Assembly: GCA_000961655.1 (NCBI GenBank)
Contig: LADR01000029.1
Location: 124,001 to 188,000 of the forward strand
Direction of reading: 5' to 3'
DNA from: Desulfatitalea sp. BRH_c12
GTDB lineage: Bacteria > Desulfobacterota > Desulfobacteria > Desulfobacterales > Desulfosarcinaceae
Length of the DNA: 64,000 bases
Part shown: positions 35,404 through 44,191 of the stretch, one piece after another
Layout: every line of letters begins with the position of its first letter
Position numbering within the stretch: position 1 is the first letter of the stretch
Position numbers and translations under genes: made by a program
Notes under the pieces: model-generated
Told to the model about the DNA's origin: nothing
Databases searched by the model: none
What the model saw: only the letters and a program-made list of their open reading frames with translations

Positions 35404-36354
35404 TTACGACTCGCGTTTTCCCATCAAGCCTTTCGGACGGAACATCAGCATCAACACCATGAACAAATAAGGCAAAATCGGTCCGGTATGCGATATTTTG
35501 ATGCGCCAGAGGTCTTTTAAAAGGCCGCCCGGACTCATCTGAAAACCAATGCGGGCGAAAATGTCGCCCAGAGAGACATCGATGCCGACGGCGAAGGTCT
35601 GAATCGCGGCCAGCAGCAGGGACGCCACCAGGGCCCCGGTCAGCGACCCCATGCCGCCGACAACGATAACAACAAAAACGATGGGACCCAGCGTCGCAGC
35701 CATGGCCGGTTCGGTAATCAGAAAGATACCGCCAATGACCCCCGCCAATCCGGCCAGCGCTGATCCACCGCCAAATACCAGCATGAACACCGCCGGAACA
35801 TTGTGGCCCAGGGCACTGACCCCCTGGGGGTGAGTCAAAGAGGCTTGAATGATCAGACCTATGCGGGTACGCGTCAACACCAGGTAGACGCCCGCGAAAA
35901 TGCCCACGGAAATCAGCAGCATGAATGCGCGATAGGCCGAAAAGGAGGTGGTGAACAATGTAAATAGCGAAAAATCGAGGAAATTCGGTACCGGGTAGGT
36001 CACCGCATTACGACCCCATATCAGGTTGACGGCTTCTTCGATAATGAATGCCAAACCGACCGTAAAAAGCAGTTCGGCCACATGGCCATACTTATGAACG
36101 GATCTGAGGCCGTAGCGCTCGACCAGTGCCCCCAGAACCCCGACCGCCAAAGGCGCGAGCAGCAGCGCCGGCCCGAATCCGAATACCGCGCTGATCTGGT
36201 AACCGAAATAGGCCCCCAACATGTAAAAGCTGGCGTGGGCGAAATTAAGCACGCCCATCATGCTGAAAATCAATGTCAGCCCACTGGAAAGCATGAAGAA
36301 CAGCATGCCAAGGACCAGGGTATTCAGAAGTGAAAAAAGCAAATATTCAAACAT
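35404..36354 (-). CDS. livH: Branched-chain-type ABC permease LivH
   Basis: Inner-membrane permease of 316 residues. The family N terminus is 'LVLGMLFFMLSSGLTLIFSM' followed by 'MGVLNFAHASFYMLGAYFGY'. The EAA-like cytoplasmic loop near the C terminus reads 'IVVGGMGSLTGALVASLLLA'. The start at 36354 was chosen for GGAAAG at good spacing; the frame is open 47 codons further but that part has no membrane character. It sits downstream of livK with a terminator between them. Confidence 0.92.
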   Translation of the reverse strand: MFEYLLFSLLNTLVLGMLFFMLSSGLTLIFSMMGVLNFAHASFYMLGAYFGYQISAVFGFGPALLLAPLAVGVLGALVERYGLRSVHKYGHVAELLFTVGLAFIIEEAVNLIWGRNAVTYPVPNFLDFSLFTLFTTSFSAYRAFMLLISVGIFAGVYLVLTRTRIGLIIQASLTHPQGVSALGHNVPAVFMLVFGGGSALAGLAGVIGGIFLITEPAMAATLGPIVFVVIVVGGMGSLTGALVASLLLAAIQTFAVGIDVSLGDIFARIGFQMSPGGLLKDLWRIKISHTGPILPYLFMVLMLMFRPKGLMGKRES

Positions 36355-36623
36355 GCGGCTACTTTCCGGGTTGGCGTTTGGTATAACGGGAAAACCCCGT
36401 ATTGGCCCCAGAACCGCCCTTGATGGCCGCAGCACACACGCGGCAACAACCGACCCATAGGCCTCCAATTCAAGGTGGCGGAACGGGCGCTCCATCCGGT
36501 GCTTTTAACCCAATCATGCATCAGGACTGCTTGAAAAAGGGCGGCCCAAAAAGCCGCCCTGTAAAAATCTGCAATTGGCGCCGCCCCGGTCCGCCCCAAA
36601 GTGGTCAGAGCGGGTCGCGTGGA
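36355..36623. other. livK-livH spacer with internal terminator
   Basis: About 270 bases containing the minus-strand terminator at 36534-36560 and a longer leader for livH. Such partial termination between binding-protein and permease genes commonly raises binding-protein output. Confidence 0.6.
36534..36560 (-). terminator. Rho-independent terminator after livK
   Basis: On minus, GGGCGGC and GCCGCCC pair over a 7-base loop and are followed by a five-T run (36534-36538). It lies 64 bases after the livK stop. Confidence 0.8.
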
Positions 36624-37895
36624 TTATTTAGATGGACGCGCCATTTTGCAGGTGGTCGGCATAGCCGTGGCCGCCGCTTCGATGCGTTTGACGGTGCTGA
36701 AACCGACCCCTGAATTCTCCGCATCGTACTTGACCTTATCTGTGCCGGCCTTGGCATAAACGGAGATGTACAAGGGCTGAATCAACTGGTGATCCTCGGC
36801 CCGCATGGTGACTGTGCCGTATGGGGTTTCATGTTCCATGCCCTCCAGAGCCAGGGCGATCGCCTTGGCATCCGCGCTGCCGGCCTTGTCGATGGCTGCC
36901 GCCAACATCTGCATTTGCGTGCGGATGCGCCCGTAATAGTAAGGTACTTCGCCGCCGCCGGAATACTTGGCCTGATACCCTAAGAAAAATTCTTCGTCCT
37001 GCTTGTTCTTTTCTTCATGATTGAGGTTGATATGCCATTCGGTCACATGGTTGAGAATGCCAATGCCCGCTGCGCCAATGGCCTTGGGTGCGCCCAATCC
37101 CCCGCCGTAGAAGGTGTGGAACTGAGCTTTGAGGCCGGCATCCTTGGCGGCTTTGACCAGCAAGGACATGTCCGCACCCCAATTGCCGGTGATGATTGTG
37201 TCGGCCCCTGAGGCTTTGATCTGGGCCACATAAGGAGAAAAGTCCTTCACCTTGCCCATGGGGGTGAACGTGTCTCCCACGATCTGGATATCCGGGCGTT
37301 TTTCCTTCAACATTGCTTTGGAGGCATCGCTCACCGAATGGCCGAAGACATAATCCATGTTGATGAGATAGACTTTTTTAACTTTTTTCTGTTCCTTGAT
37401 ATAATCCGTAATGGCCGCGATTTTCATATCCACATGGGCATCGAAGCGGAAATGCCAGAAACTACATTGCTCATTGGTAAACGCCGGTGTAACGGCTGCA
37501 TAATTCAGATAGATGATTTCGTCACCCGGGTTGCGCTCGTTGTGCTTGTTCACGGCCTCGATCAGTGCGCCGGCCACATTGGAGCCATTGCCCTGGGTAA
37601 TAATCCGGATGCCTTGATCGATCACGTTCTTGAGCTGAATCAGAGAATCCTGCGCGCTGGTCTTGTTGTCGAACGGGACGATTTCAAGCTTCGTGCCCCC
37701 CAGAACGCCGCCCTTGGCATTAATCAATTCCGCATTGTACTGAAAATGTTTTAAGCCTGCATCACCCACACCGGCAAAAGCACCGGATAGGGGATCTATA
37801 TAGGCGATTTTGATCGTATCCGCCGCCATGACCGGCAACGCCATAAGCATTAAAAGGGCAACACTCGTCAATGATAGCAACCATCGTCTTAACAT
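36624..37895 (-). CDS. livK: Periplasmic branched-chain-type substrate-binding protein
   Basis: The 423-residue exported binding protein of the Liv system. A signal peptide ('SLTSVALLMLMALPVMAADT') is followed by the peripla-BP fold start 'TIKIAYIDPLSGAFAGVGDA'. The hinge and ligand region includes 'QGIRIITQGNGSNVAGALIE' and 'DTIITGNWGADMSLLVKAAK'. Family members bind leucine/isoleucine/valine, amides, or aromatic acids in anaerobes; the ligand here is not known. GAGGAGGGG precedes the ATG. It is the first gene of the livKHMGF operon. Confidence 0.92.
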   Translation of the reverse strand: MLRRWLLSLTSVALLMLMALPVMAADTIKIAYIDPLSGAFAGVGDAGLKHFQYNAELINAKGGVLGGTKLEIVPFDNKTSAQDSLIQLKNVIDQGIRIITQGNGSNVAGALIEAVNKHNERNPGDEIIYLNYAAVTPAFTNEQCSFWHFRFDAHVDMKIAAITDYIKEQKKVKKVYLINMDYVFGHSVSDASKAMLKEKRPDIQIVGDTFTPMGKVKDFSPYVAQIKASGADTIITGNWGADMSLLVKAAKDAGLKAQFHTFYGGGLGAPKAIGAAGIGILNHVTEWHINLNHEEKNKQDEEFFLGYQAKYSGGGEVPYYYGRIRTQMQMLAAAIDKAGSADAKAIALALEGMEHETPYGTVTMRAEDHQLIQPLYISVYAKAGTDKVKYDAENSGVGFSTVKRIEAAATAMPTTCKMARPSK

Positions 37896-38509
37896 TGTTT
37901 ATCCCCTCCTCATTTTTTCGAATTTGACATGAAACGGGCTGGCAAAGCATGCAGCCCGCACCGCACAATCATCAACCACTTGCTGAGTGTATTCCATTTT
38001 CAGGAAATCGGCGGATACCCCCTTTCTTAATAGCTTACTGGATTTTAACGTGCTGCGGATGATTGCTAAAAAATTTGTATAGCAGGTCAAAGAATGACGC
38101 CCGTGGATAGGTCTTCTGGTCATTGTGGTGCCAATTCACAAGCATTCACGAGCATTCACACTTGGACAATTTAGCAGGTTGTTTACAGCAAACCATGTTT
38201 GCTATTTTATTTCAAGTTATTTTATAATTTGCATTCATAAAACAAACCTATATACCCCGCTTTCAGCCCAAACTTGCGACGCAGAGTCTCCTCGCCCAGG
38301 ATGCGCTGCGCCTAATCGGGAGGTTCGCTGCCATTCAACCTGAGGGCAGACGCACCACTGCGTACGCTACCGCATTTCACCTGGGCGAACGATGTTCCGT
38401 TTCGGTGATCAAGCCACACGCAAATGGCGGTTACCCTGGAGTGGGCCGCTTTGATCGTTGACAGAACCACCCCGCCTGCCCTATTTTTCCCATAAAAAGG
38501 GGAAAAAAC
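37896..38509. promoter_or_regulatory. Divergent livK/reductase control region with three 10-base direct repeats
   Basis: A 614-base gene-free stretch between livK (minus) and the CurA-like reductase (plus), with an AT-rich part near 38170-38260. Three head-to-tail copies of ATTCACRAGC lie at 38134-38163 in helical phase, the third diverged. They are possible sites for a regulator. Confidence 0.5.
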
Positions 38510-39511
38510 ATGTCTGAAACAAACACCCAGGTTCTTTTGAAGCAGCGCCCGGTCGGCGCCGTCCAGGAAAGACATTTCGAGGTCGTTCACAAACCGGTTC
38601 CCGTCACCGGTCCTGGACAGATATGCGTGCGCAACCATTACTTGTCGCTCGATCCCTACATGCGCGGACGCATGAGCGATGCAAAATCCTATGCCCAGCC
38701 CGTGGCGATCGGCGATGTCATGGTGGGCGGTACAGTCGGCGAAGTCGTTGAATCCCGTCATCCCGACTTTAAAGCCGGCGATGCGGTGCTTGGTTATTTC
38801 GGCTGGCAACTTTTCGGGGTCAGCGACGGTACGGGCATCACCAAAATCGAAAAGGGCGACCTCCCTCTTTCCGCCTACCTGGGAGTGCTGGGCATGCCGG
38901 GGGTGACTGCCTACATTGGATTGATGGACATCGGTCACCCCAAGGCCGGCGAGACGGTGGTCGTTTCGGCGGCATCCGGCGCGGTGGGCAGCGTGGTCGG
39001 TCAGATCGCCAAGCTACAGGGATGCCGTGCCGTGGGCATTGCGGGCGGTGAACGTAAATGCCGCTATGTCACCGAAGAACTGGGCCTGGACGCCTGCGTG
39101 GACTACAAAGCCGGGAGTTTGTCGGAGAATCTTCAAAAAGCCATCCCGGACGGCGTCGATGTTTACTTCGACAATGTGGGCGGCCCGATTTTCGACGCGG
39201 TGCTCGACCGCATGAATCCGTTCGGTCGCATCCCGGTATGCGGCATGATCTCTCAATACAATGCTGTCGAACCGTATGCCGTCAAAAAGATGCACAACGT
39301 CCTGATTCAGCGGCTCACCATACGCGGCTTCATCGTATCCGACCATGCAGCCCGTTGGGTGGACGCGCTGACGGATATTGAAAACTGGCTGCGCCAAGGT
39401 CGGCTCAAGTTTCGTGAAAGCATCACCGAGGGGTTGGAAAACGCCCCGGCTGCGTTCATTGGACTTTTGTCCGGAAAGAATTTCGGCAAGCAACTGATCA
39501 AACTGATCTGA
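38510..39511 (+). CDS. NADP-dependent oxidoreductase, CurA/leukotriene-reductase family
   Basis: A zinc-free medium-chain reductase of 333 residues that reduces the double bond of alkenals or enones with NADPH. Family motifs are 'YLSLDPYMRGRMSDAKSYAQ', 'YLGVLGMPGVTAYIGLMDIG' and 'VVVSAASGAVGSVVGQIAKL' (dinucleotide binding). AAAGGGGA precedes the ATG. It is followed by a MaoC dehydratase, a second reductase and a CoA-transferase on the same strand, consistent with an acyl-chain degradation set. The substrate is unknown. Confidence 0.88.
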   Translation: MSETNTQVLLKQRPVGAVQERHFEVVHKPVPVTGPGQICVRNHYLSLDPYMRGRMSDAKSYAQPVAIGDVMVGGTVGEVVESRHPDFKAGDAVLGYFGWQLFGVSDGTGITKIEKGDLPLSAYLGVLGMPGVTAYIGLMDIGHPKAGETVVVSAASGAVGSVVGQIAKLQGCRAVGIAGGERKCRYVTEELGLDACVDYKAGSLSENLQKAIPDGVDVYFDNVGGPIFDAVLDRMNPFGRIPVCGMISQYNAVEPYAVKKMHNVLIQRLTIRGFIVSDHAARWVDALTDIENWLRQGRLKFRESITEGLENAPAAFIGLLSGKNFGKQLIKLI

Positions 39512-39526
39512 CCCCATCTTTCGCTC

Positions 39527-39552
39527 ACCCGCTGGTTTAAAGGCCAGCGGGT
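39527..39552 (+). terminator. Hairpin after CurA-like gene
   Basis: ACCCGCTGG and CCAGCGGGT form a 9-bp stem with an 8-base loop, followed by a weak pyrimidine stretch. It is a possible attenuating terminator before the MaoC gene. Confidence 0.55.
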
Positions 39553-39596
39553 CTCCTTCTGTCTGAAACCACGTTTAACTTCCGGAAAGGATCACC

Positions 39597-40064
39597 ATGC
39601 CCAAAACACAGTTCAAGACTATGGACGAGCTGCGCTCAAAAGCCGGTCAGGAAGTCGCCCTCGGCCAATGGCTGACGGTTACCCAGGAACAAATCAATCT
39701 CTTCGCCGAAGCCACAGGCGATTATCAGTGGATCCATCTGGACCAGGAACGCGCTGCGGCCGAATCCCCCTACGGTACCACCATTGCGCATGGTTTTTTG
39801 ACATTGGCGCTCATTCCGCGTCTGATGGCGGATGCCCTGGAACTTCCTCCCGCCAAAATGGCAGTCAATTACGGCCTCAACCGCGTACGCTTCACCGGGC
39901 CGGTGCCGGCTGGCAAACGGGTGCGGCCACGCGTCACGTTGTTGAGTGTCGAAGACGTCTCCGGCGGCGTGCAGATGAACTGGAAAGTGGTGATTGAAAT
40001 CGAAGGCAGCGAGAAACCGGCCTGCATTGCCGAAACCATTGCCCGGCACTATGCCGCTGAATAG
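39597..40064 (+). CDS. MaoC-like dehydratase (R-specific enoyl-CoA hydratase)
   Basis: A 155-residue single hot-dog domain protein. 'AEATGDYQWIHLDQERAAAE' with 'GTTIAHGFLTLALIPRLMAD' is the MaoC/PhaJ hydratase-2 pattern; the Asp/His pair in D-x-x-W-I-H is the catalytic dyad. It hydrates a trans-enoyl-CoA to the R-3-hydroxy form. GGAAAGGA precedes the ATG. Context suggests a role in the same acyl-CoA pathway as its neighbours. Confidence 0.88.
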   Translation: MPKTQFKTMDELRSKAGQEVALGQWLTVTQEQINLFAEATGDYQWIHLDQERAAAESPYGTTIAHGFLTLALIPRLMADALELPPAKMAVNYGLNRVRFTGPVPAGKRVRPRVTLLSVEDVSGGVQMNWKVVIEIEGSEKPACIAETIARHYAAE

Positions 40065-40141
40065 ATTTTTACTTACAACTGGATGACATCCGCCGCAGCC
40101 GCTCAGGCGCCATTGGGCGATAACAAGAGGAGAAAATAGTG

Positions 40142-41125
40142 ATGAAAGCATTGCTCTGTAATGCATTTGGTCCGATAGAGGATCTAACTGTCGCAGAAAC
40201 CCCAGCCCCGGTTCCCGACGATGACCAGGTATTGGTCGACGTGCGCTGCGCCTCGCTCAATTTTCCGGATGCCCTGATGGTACAAGGGCGCTATCAAATC
40301 AAACCGCCGACCCCCTTCAGCCCGGGCATGGACCTGGCGGGAGTGGTCCACCAGATCGGTAAAAACGTAACCCATGTGTCGGTGGGAGAACGGGTCATCG
40401 CCTTCCCCGGACACGGGGCCTTTGCCGAGATGTGCGTGGCACCCAAGGAGAAAGTCATTCAACTGCCCGAGGGCATGCCATTTGCTACCGGCGCTGCCTT
40501 CGGCCTCACCTACTCTACGGCCATCCACGCCTTTGCCGATTGCGGCCGACTGCTCAAGGATGAGAGCGTGCTGGTGCTGGGCGCGGCCGGTGGTGTCGGA
40601 CTGGCGGCCATCGAAGTGGCCAAGGCCATGGGCGCGCGCGTGATTGCGGCGGCATCCGACCCCGAAAAACTGGCTGTTTGCCGGTCAACGGGCGCCGATG
40701 AGACCATCGATTACAGCAAAGAAGATCTGCGCAAACGCACTCTGGCGCTGACCGGCGGCAAAGGCGTGAACGTGGTCTGCGACCCGGTCGGTGGCGCTTA
40801 CACACAAGACGCTTTGCGGGCCACCGCCTGGGGCGGTCGTTTGCTGGTGATCGGATTCGCGGCCGGCGAAATCCCAAAAATTCCCCTTAATCTGGCCCTG
40901 CTCAGTGAACGCGCCATCATTGGCGTTTACTGGGGATCGTGGTCCGCCCTCTATCCCGCCAAGCACCAGCGCAACATGGCCCAGTTGGCACAGTGGTTCG
41001 CAGAAGGCAAAATCAAGCCTCTGATCAGCGATATGATATCCCTGTCGGGAGTCCCCGAGGCCATGCGACGGCTGATGGCACGCCAGGTCAAAGGCAAGGT
41101 GGTCATCCAGGTTCAGGACCACTGA
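40142..41125 (+). CDS. Quinone oxidoreductase-family NADPH reductase (zinc-free MDR)
   Basis: A 327-residue medium-chain reductase. 'FGPIEDLTVAETPAPVPDDD' marks the N-terminal GroES-like domain and 'VLVLGAAGGVGLAAIEVAKA' the nucleotide fold. 'GGAYTQDALRATAWGGRLLV' and 'ERAIIGVYWGSWSALYP' are typical of the NADPH:quinone/enoyl reductase branch. AGAGGAG lies before both a GTG at 40139 and the ATG at 40142. It is likely co-transcribed with the MaoC gene. Confidence 0.88.
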   Translation: MKALLCNAFGPIEDLTVAETPAPVPDDDQVLVDVRCASLNFPDALMVQGRYQIKPPTPFSPGMDLAGVVHQIGKNVTHVSVGERVIAFPGHGAFAEMCVAPKEKVIQLPEGMPFATGAAFGLTYSTAIHAFADCGRLLKDESVLVLGAAGGVGLAAIEVAKAMGARVIAAASDPEKLAVCRSTGADETIDYSKEDLRKRTLALTGGKGVNVVCDPVGGAYTQDALRATAWGGRLLVIGFAAGEIPKIPLNLALLSERAIIGVYWGSWSALYPAKHQRNMAQLAQWFAEGKIKPLISDMISLSGVPEAMRRLMARQVKGKVVIQVQDH

Positions 41126-41275
41126 TGGCGTGTCTTTCAATGACTTACCACGTCAGGTGATCCGGGCGGGCCTAAAACTTCACACCTGATGCTAAATACC
41201 CGCAAAGACCGAACATTGCGTAACTGATGCGAAGAGATACCCCAATCGCCTTGCACCCCAATGCCAGGAGTCATA
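41126..41275. other. Spacer with short trace of repeat A
   Basis: GGTGATCCGGGCGGG at 41156-41170 is identical to 13288-13302 inside the full palindromic repeat. A TCAGGTG/CACCTGA pair could fold across it. Confidence 0.45.
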
Positions 41276-43045
41276 ATGGATCCCAATATCCGCAAGCTCA
41301 TCGAAGAGAAGATGTCGGTTCCGATTGTCGAGGGTGAGAATAAAGTCTGTACTCTGAACGAAGCGATCGGCCGTCACATCCATGAAAAGATGACCTTGAA
41401 TCTGTCGGCCGGGGTCGGTGCGCTGGTGTACGAACTGGTCCGCACCTTCTGGGAGCGACAGCCCGAGTTCACTATCATCGCCCCCTCGCTGAACCTTCAT
41501 TTGGTGGCATTGATCAAAAATCGGATCGCCTCCCGGATCTTGACTAGTTTTGCCGGCATCAACTATCCCAGCCCGCGGCCTTGCCCGGTCGTGCAGAACG
41601 CCATCGCTTCAGGCGCTATCGAACTGGAAAGCTGGACCATGCGTACGATTCCGCAACGGCTCCTGGCGGGCGCCCTGGGTTGGCCTTGCATTCCCACCAC
41701 TTCCCTGATCGGCAGCAGCATGGCCGAAGAGAACCGCAATGCGTTCAAAATGATCGACGATCCTTTCGGCAGCGGCGGTCGCATCGGACTGCTGCGTGCC
41801 CTGCGCCCGGATGTCACGCTGGTGCACGCCGCCGTGGCCGACCGCAGCGGCAACACCATTTTGACCTATCCGCTTGCTGGCGATGCCTTCGGCGCCTGGG
41901 CGGCATCCAAGGGCGTTATCGTCAGCGCCGACAAAATTGTCTCGACCCAGTTCATTCGCAAGCATGCCCACATGGTGCGCATTCCAGCCTATGCCGTATT
42001 GGCGGTGTGCGAAGCGCCCCTGGGCGCACACCCGCTCGGGGTCATGCAACACGGCCTGCCGGACTTCGACGCGTATTTCCCGGATTACGATTTCATGACC
42101 GAAGTCAACAATGCCACCAAGGATGAAGCGGTTTTCGCGCACTGGATTAAAGAATGGATCCTGGATATCCCCGATCACGAAAGCTATCTGGCCAAGATAG
42201 GCACCCAGCGCCTGTTGTATCTCAAAGGCAAGGCCGCGCCGGATGCGTGGCTGCCTGAAACCGAGGCGGAAGCGGCTCAGATCGGTTTCAAAAAAGGTCC
42301 CAATGCGCAGGAACGCATGGTCCTGGCCGCCGGCCAGATCATCGCCCAACGCTGCAGGGACAAGGGCTACAAGAACATCCTGGCAGGCATCGGGCTCTCC
42401 AATCTGGCGGCTTGGATCGCAGCGTCCGGCCTGCGCGGCACCCCGCACGAAGTGGATCTGATGGCCGAGATCGGGATGTACGGCTACCTGCCGCGCACCT
42501 CCGATCCAAGTGTGTTCAGTTTCCACAATATGCATGCATGTAAGATGCTGTCCAACATTGAAACGGTCCTGGGCTATAATGTAGGCGGCGCCGGCAACCG
42601 CTGCCTGGGGATTCTGGGCGCGGGCATGATCGACCCTTTCGGCAATGCCAACTCCACCAAAATTTCCGACAGAGCCTACCTGGTCGGATCGGGCGGCGCC
42701 AACGACATCGCCTCTACCAACCAGGAGACCCTGGTGGTTATGAGCGCCGGACGCCACCGACTGGTTCCCCGGGTGCCTTACATCACTTACCCGGGAGACA
42801 AAGTCCGAACGCTGGTCACGGACGTGGGGCTTTTCGAAAAGGTGGACAGTGGCGAAACATTCACGCTGACGGCCTATCTTCCGGAGCAGCCGTCGGACAC
42901 TGAAGCCCAGTGCATGCAAAAAATCAAAGCCCATGTCGGCTGGGACCTGCAGGTCTCCTCGCATTTGAAAAGATTGCCATCGGCAGACCCGGCGGATCTC
43001 ACCCTCCTCAGGCTTTTCGACCCGCGGGGGTTTTACATTGGGTAA
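41276..43045 (+). CDS. Family I CoA-transferase, A and B subunits fused
   Basis: A 589-residue protein containing two CoA-transferase domains in tandem. The A half (residues ~1-310) has 'LNLSAGVGALVYELVRTFWE' and 'LHAAVADRSGNT'-type sequence ('VTLVHAAVADRSGNTILTYP'). The B half (from ~330) has 'LAGIGLSNLAAWIAASGL', 'DLMAEIGMYGYLPRTSDPSV' and 'VGSGGANDIASTNQETLVVM'. These are usually separate genes (glutaconate/IpdAB-type). No clear catalytic E-x-G-x-x-G of succinyl-CoA transferases is seen. Met at 41276 is preferred because AGGAG lies 6 bases upstream. Substrates are unknown; ring-cleavage or dicarboxylic acyl-CoAs are plausible. Confidence 0.82.
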   Translation: MDPNIRKLIEEKMSVPIVEGENKVCTLNEAIGRHIHEKMTLNLSAGVGALVYELVRTFWERQPEFTIIAPSLNLHLVALIKNRIASRILTSFAGINYPSPRPCPVVQNAIASGAIELESWTMRTIPQRLLAGALGWPCIPTTSLIGSSMAEENRNAFKMIDDPFGSGGRIGLLRALRPDVTLVHAAVADRSGNTILTYPLAGDAFGAWAASKGVIVSADKIVSTQFIRKHAHMVRIPAYAVLAVCEAPLGAHPLGVMQHGLPDFDAYFPDYDFMTEVNNATKDEAVFAHWIKEWILDIPDHESYLAKIGTQRLLYLKGKAAPDAWLPETEAEAAQIGFKKGPNAQERMVLAAGQIIAQRCRDKGYKNILAGIGLSNLAAWIAASGLRGTPHEVDLMAEIGMYGYLPRTSDPSVFSFHNMHACKMLSNIETVLGYNVGGAGNRCLGILGAGMIDPFGNANSTKISDRAYLVGSGGANDIASTNQETLVVMSAGRHRLVPRVPYITYPGDKVRTLVTDVGLFEKVDSGETFTLTAYLPEQPSDTEAQCMQKIKAHVGWDLQVSSHLKRLPSADPADLTLLRLFDPRGFYIG

Positions 43046-43110
43046 TCTGGCTATCCACTTCGGTCAAGTGAGATACGGCGTGGGGTAATGTAGAAAAACC
43101 CCCGTGAGCC
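43046..43110 (+). repeat. Repeat family B copy after CoA-transferase
   Basis: It begins at the base after the CoA-transferase stop. TCTGGCTATCCACTTCGGTC and AGTGAGATACGGCGTGGGG match 17167-17201. A family copy in the opposite orientation begins at the nrdG stop. Confidence 0.75.
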
Positions 43111-43203
43111 GGGATGACGCAGACGCAGGACTTTGTAATTTTAAGGATCCTGAGAGAGGTTACTTACATGCGATTACCTAATGCCTTAAAGAAAGTAGAA
43201 TTT

Positions 43204-44175
43204 TCAGTGCAGGTCGCGCAAGGCCTGAAGCACCGAAATCATGTCGTCCGGAAGCGGCGCTTCGAAGGTCATTATCTGTTCGCTGACCGGATGCACGAAA
43301 CGCAGACGGGCAGCATGCAGCATCTGGCGCTGAACGTTACGGAGGATGTCCAGCGCGCTCTTTTCTACGCCCAACCGCGGTAAGGCGCGTCGCCGGCAAT
43401 AGACCGGGTCCCCCACAATGGGGTGTCCCATGGATTGACAATGGACCCGAATCTGATGGGTGCGGCCGGTTTTCAATTCGAGCCCTAACAGCGTTGCGCA
43501 GCCAAAGCGCTCGCGCACCTGCCACAGGGTGACGGCTTGCCTGCCGCCATACGCGACCACCGCCATCCGCTTGCGCTCGACACTGTGGCGACCGATCGGC
43601 CGATCGATGCAACCACTGTCCTGCGCGACCGACCCGGTAACCAAGGCGAGATAATTCTTGGAGATGGTTCTTTCCTTGAACTGCAGAGATAAACAGTGAT
43701 GGGCACGGTCGTTTTTGGCGACAATCAGCAGGCCCGACGTATCTTTGTCCAGACGATGGACGATACCCGGTCTGCGCTCGCCACCGATACCTTCCAGGTC
43801 AGGGCAGTGGTGCAACAGGGCGTTCACCAGGGTCCCGGAAGGGTGGCCTGCCGCCGGGTGCACAACCAGGCCGGCGGGCTTGTTGATAACGATCACGGCG
43901 CTGTCTTCGAAAACAATGTCGAGGGGTATCTTCTCGGCGAGCAGATCCGACGCAACGGGCTCCGGCACTTGCACACTCACGACCTCCCCGGCTTTGACCT
44001 TGTACCCGGGTTTGCACGGACGGCCGTCCACGCGCACGTGACCCGCACGGATCCAAATACCCGCCTGTGAACGCGACCCCTGCTGCGGCCAATGCGCGGA
44101 GACAAAGGCGTCCAAGCGGCTACCGGCTTGAGCCAAGCTTACGGTGTGAATCGACGGTCCGGAGTCGAAGTGCAT
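43204..44175 (-). CDS. rluD: RluD-like 23S rRNA pseudouridine synthase
   Basis: Isomerises uridines in helix 69 of 23S rRNA or a related site. The N-terminal S4 domain ('SRLDAFVSAHWPQQGSRSQA', 'GHVRVDGRPCKPGYKVKAGE') is followed by the catalytic 'RRPGIVHRLDKDTSGLLIVA', whose Asp is the nucleophile. 'LELKTGRTHQIRVHCQSMGH' completes the RluA/RluD signature. The frame is open to 44226, inside carD; Met at 44175, just past the carD stop, was taken. Which RluA-class site is modified is not certain. Confidence 0.88.
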   Translation of the reverse strand: MHFDSGPSIHTVSLAQAGSRLDAFVSAHWPQQGSRSQAGIWIRAGHVRVDGRPCKPGYKVKAGEVVSVQVPEPVASDLLAEKIPLDIVFEDSAVIVINKPAGLVVHPAAGHPSGTLVNALLHHCPDLEGIGGERRPGIVHRLDKDTSGLLIVAKNDRAHHCLSLQFKERTISKNYLALVTGSVAQDSGCIDRPIGRHSVERKRMAVVAYGGRQAVTLWQVRERFGCATLLGLELKTGRTHQIRVHCQSMGHPIVGDPVYCRRRALPRLGVEKSALDILRNVQRQMLHAARLRFVHPVSEQIMTFEAPLPDDMISVLQALRDLH

Positions 44176-44191
44176 GGGCTCAGAAGGCAGG

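Noticed and set aside
38134-38163. Minimal CRISPR array
   Set aside because: The units are 10 bases, directly joined, with no spacers and no cas genes in the window.
41609-42964. A 451-codon minus frame antisense to the CoA-transferase
   Set aside because: It has no ribosome-binding site or family; the plus frame encodes clear CoA-transferase motifs.
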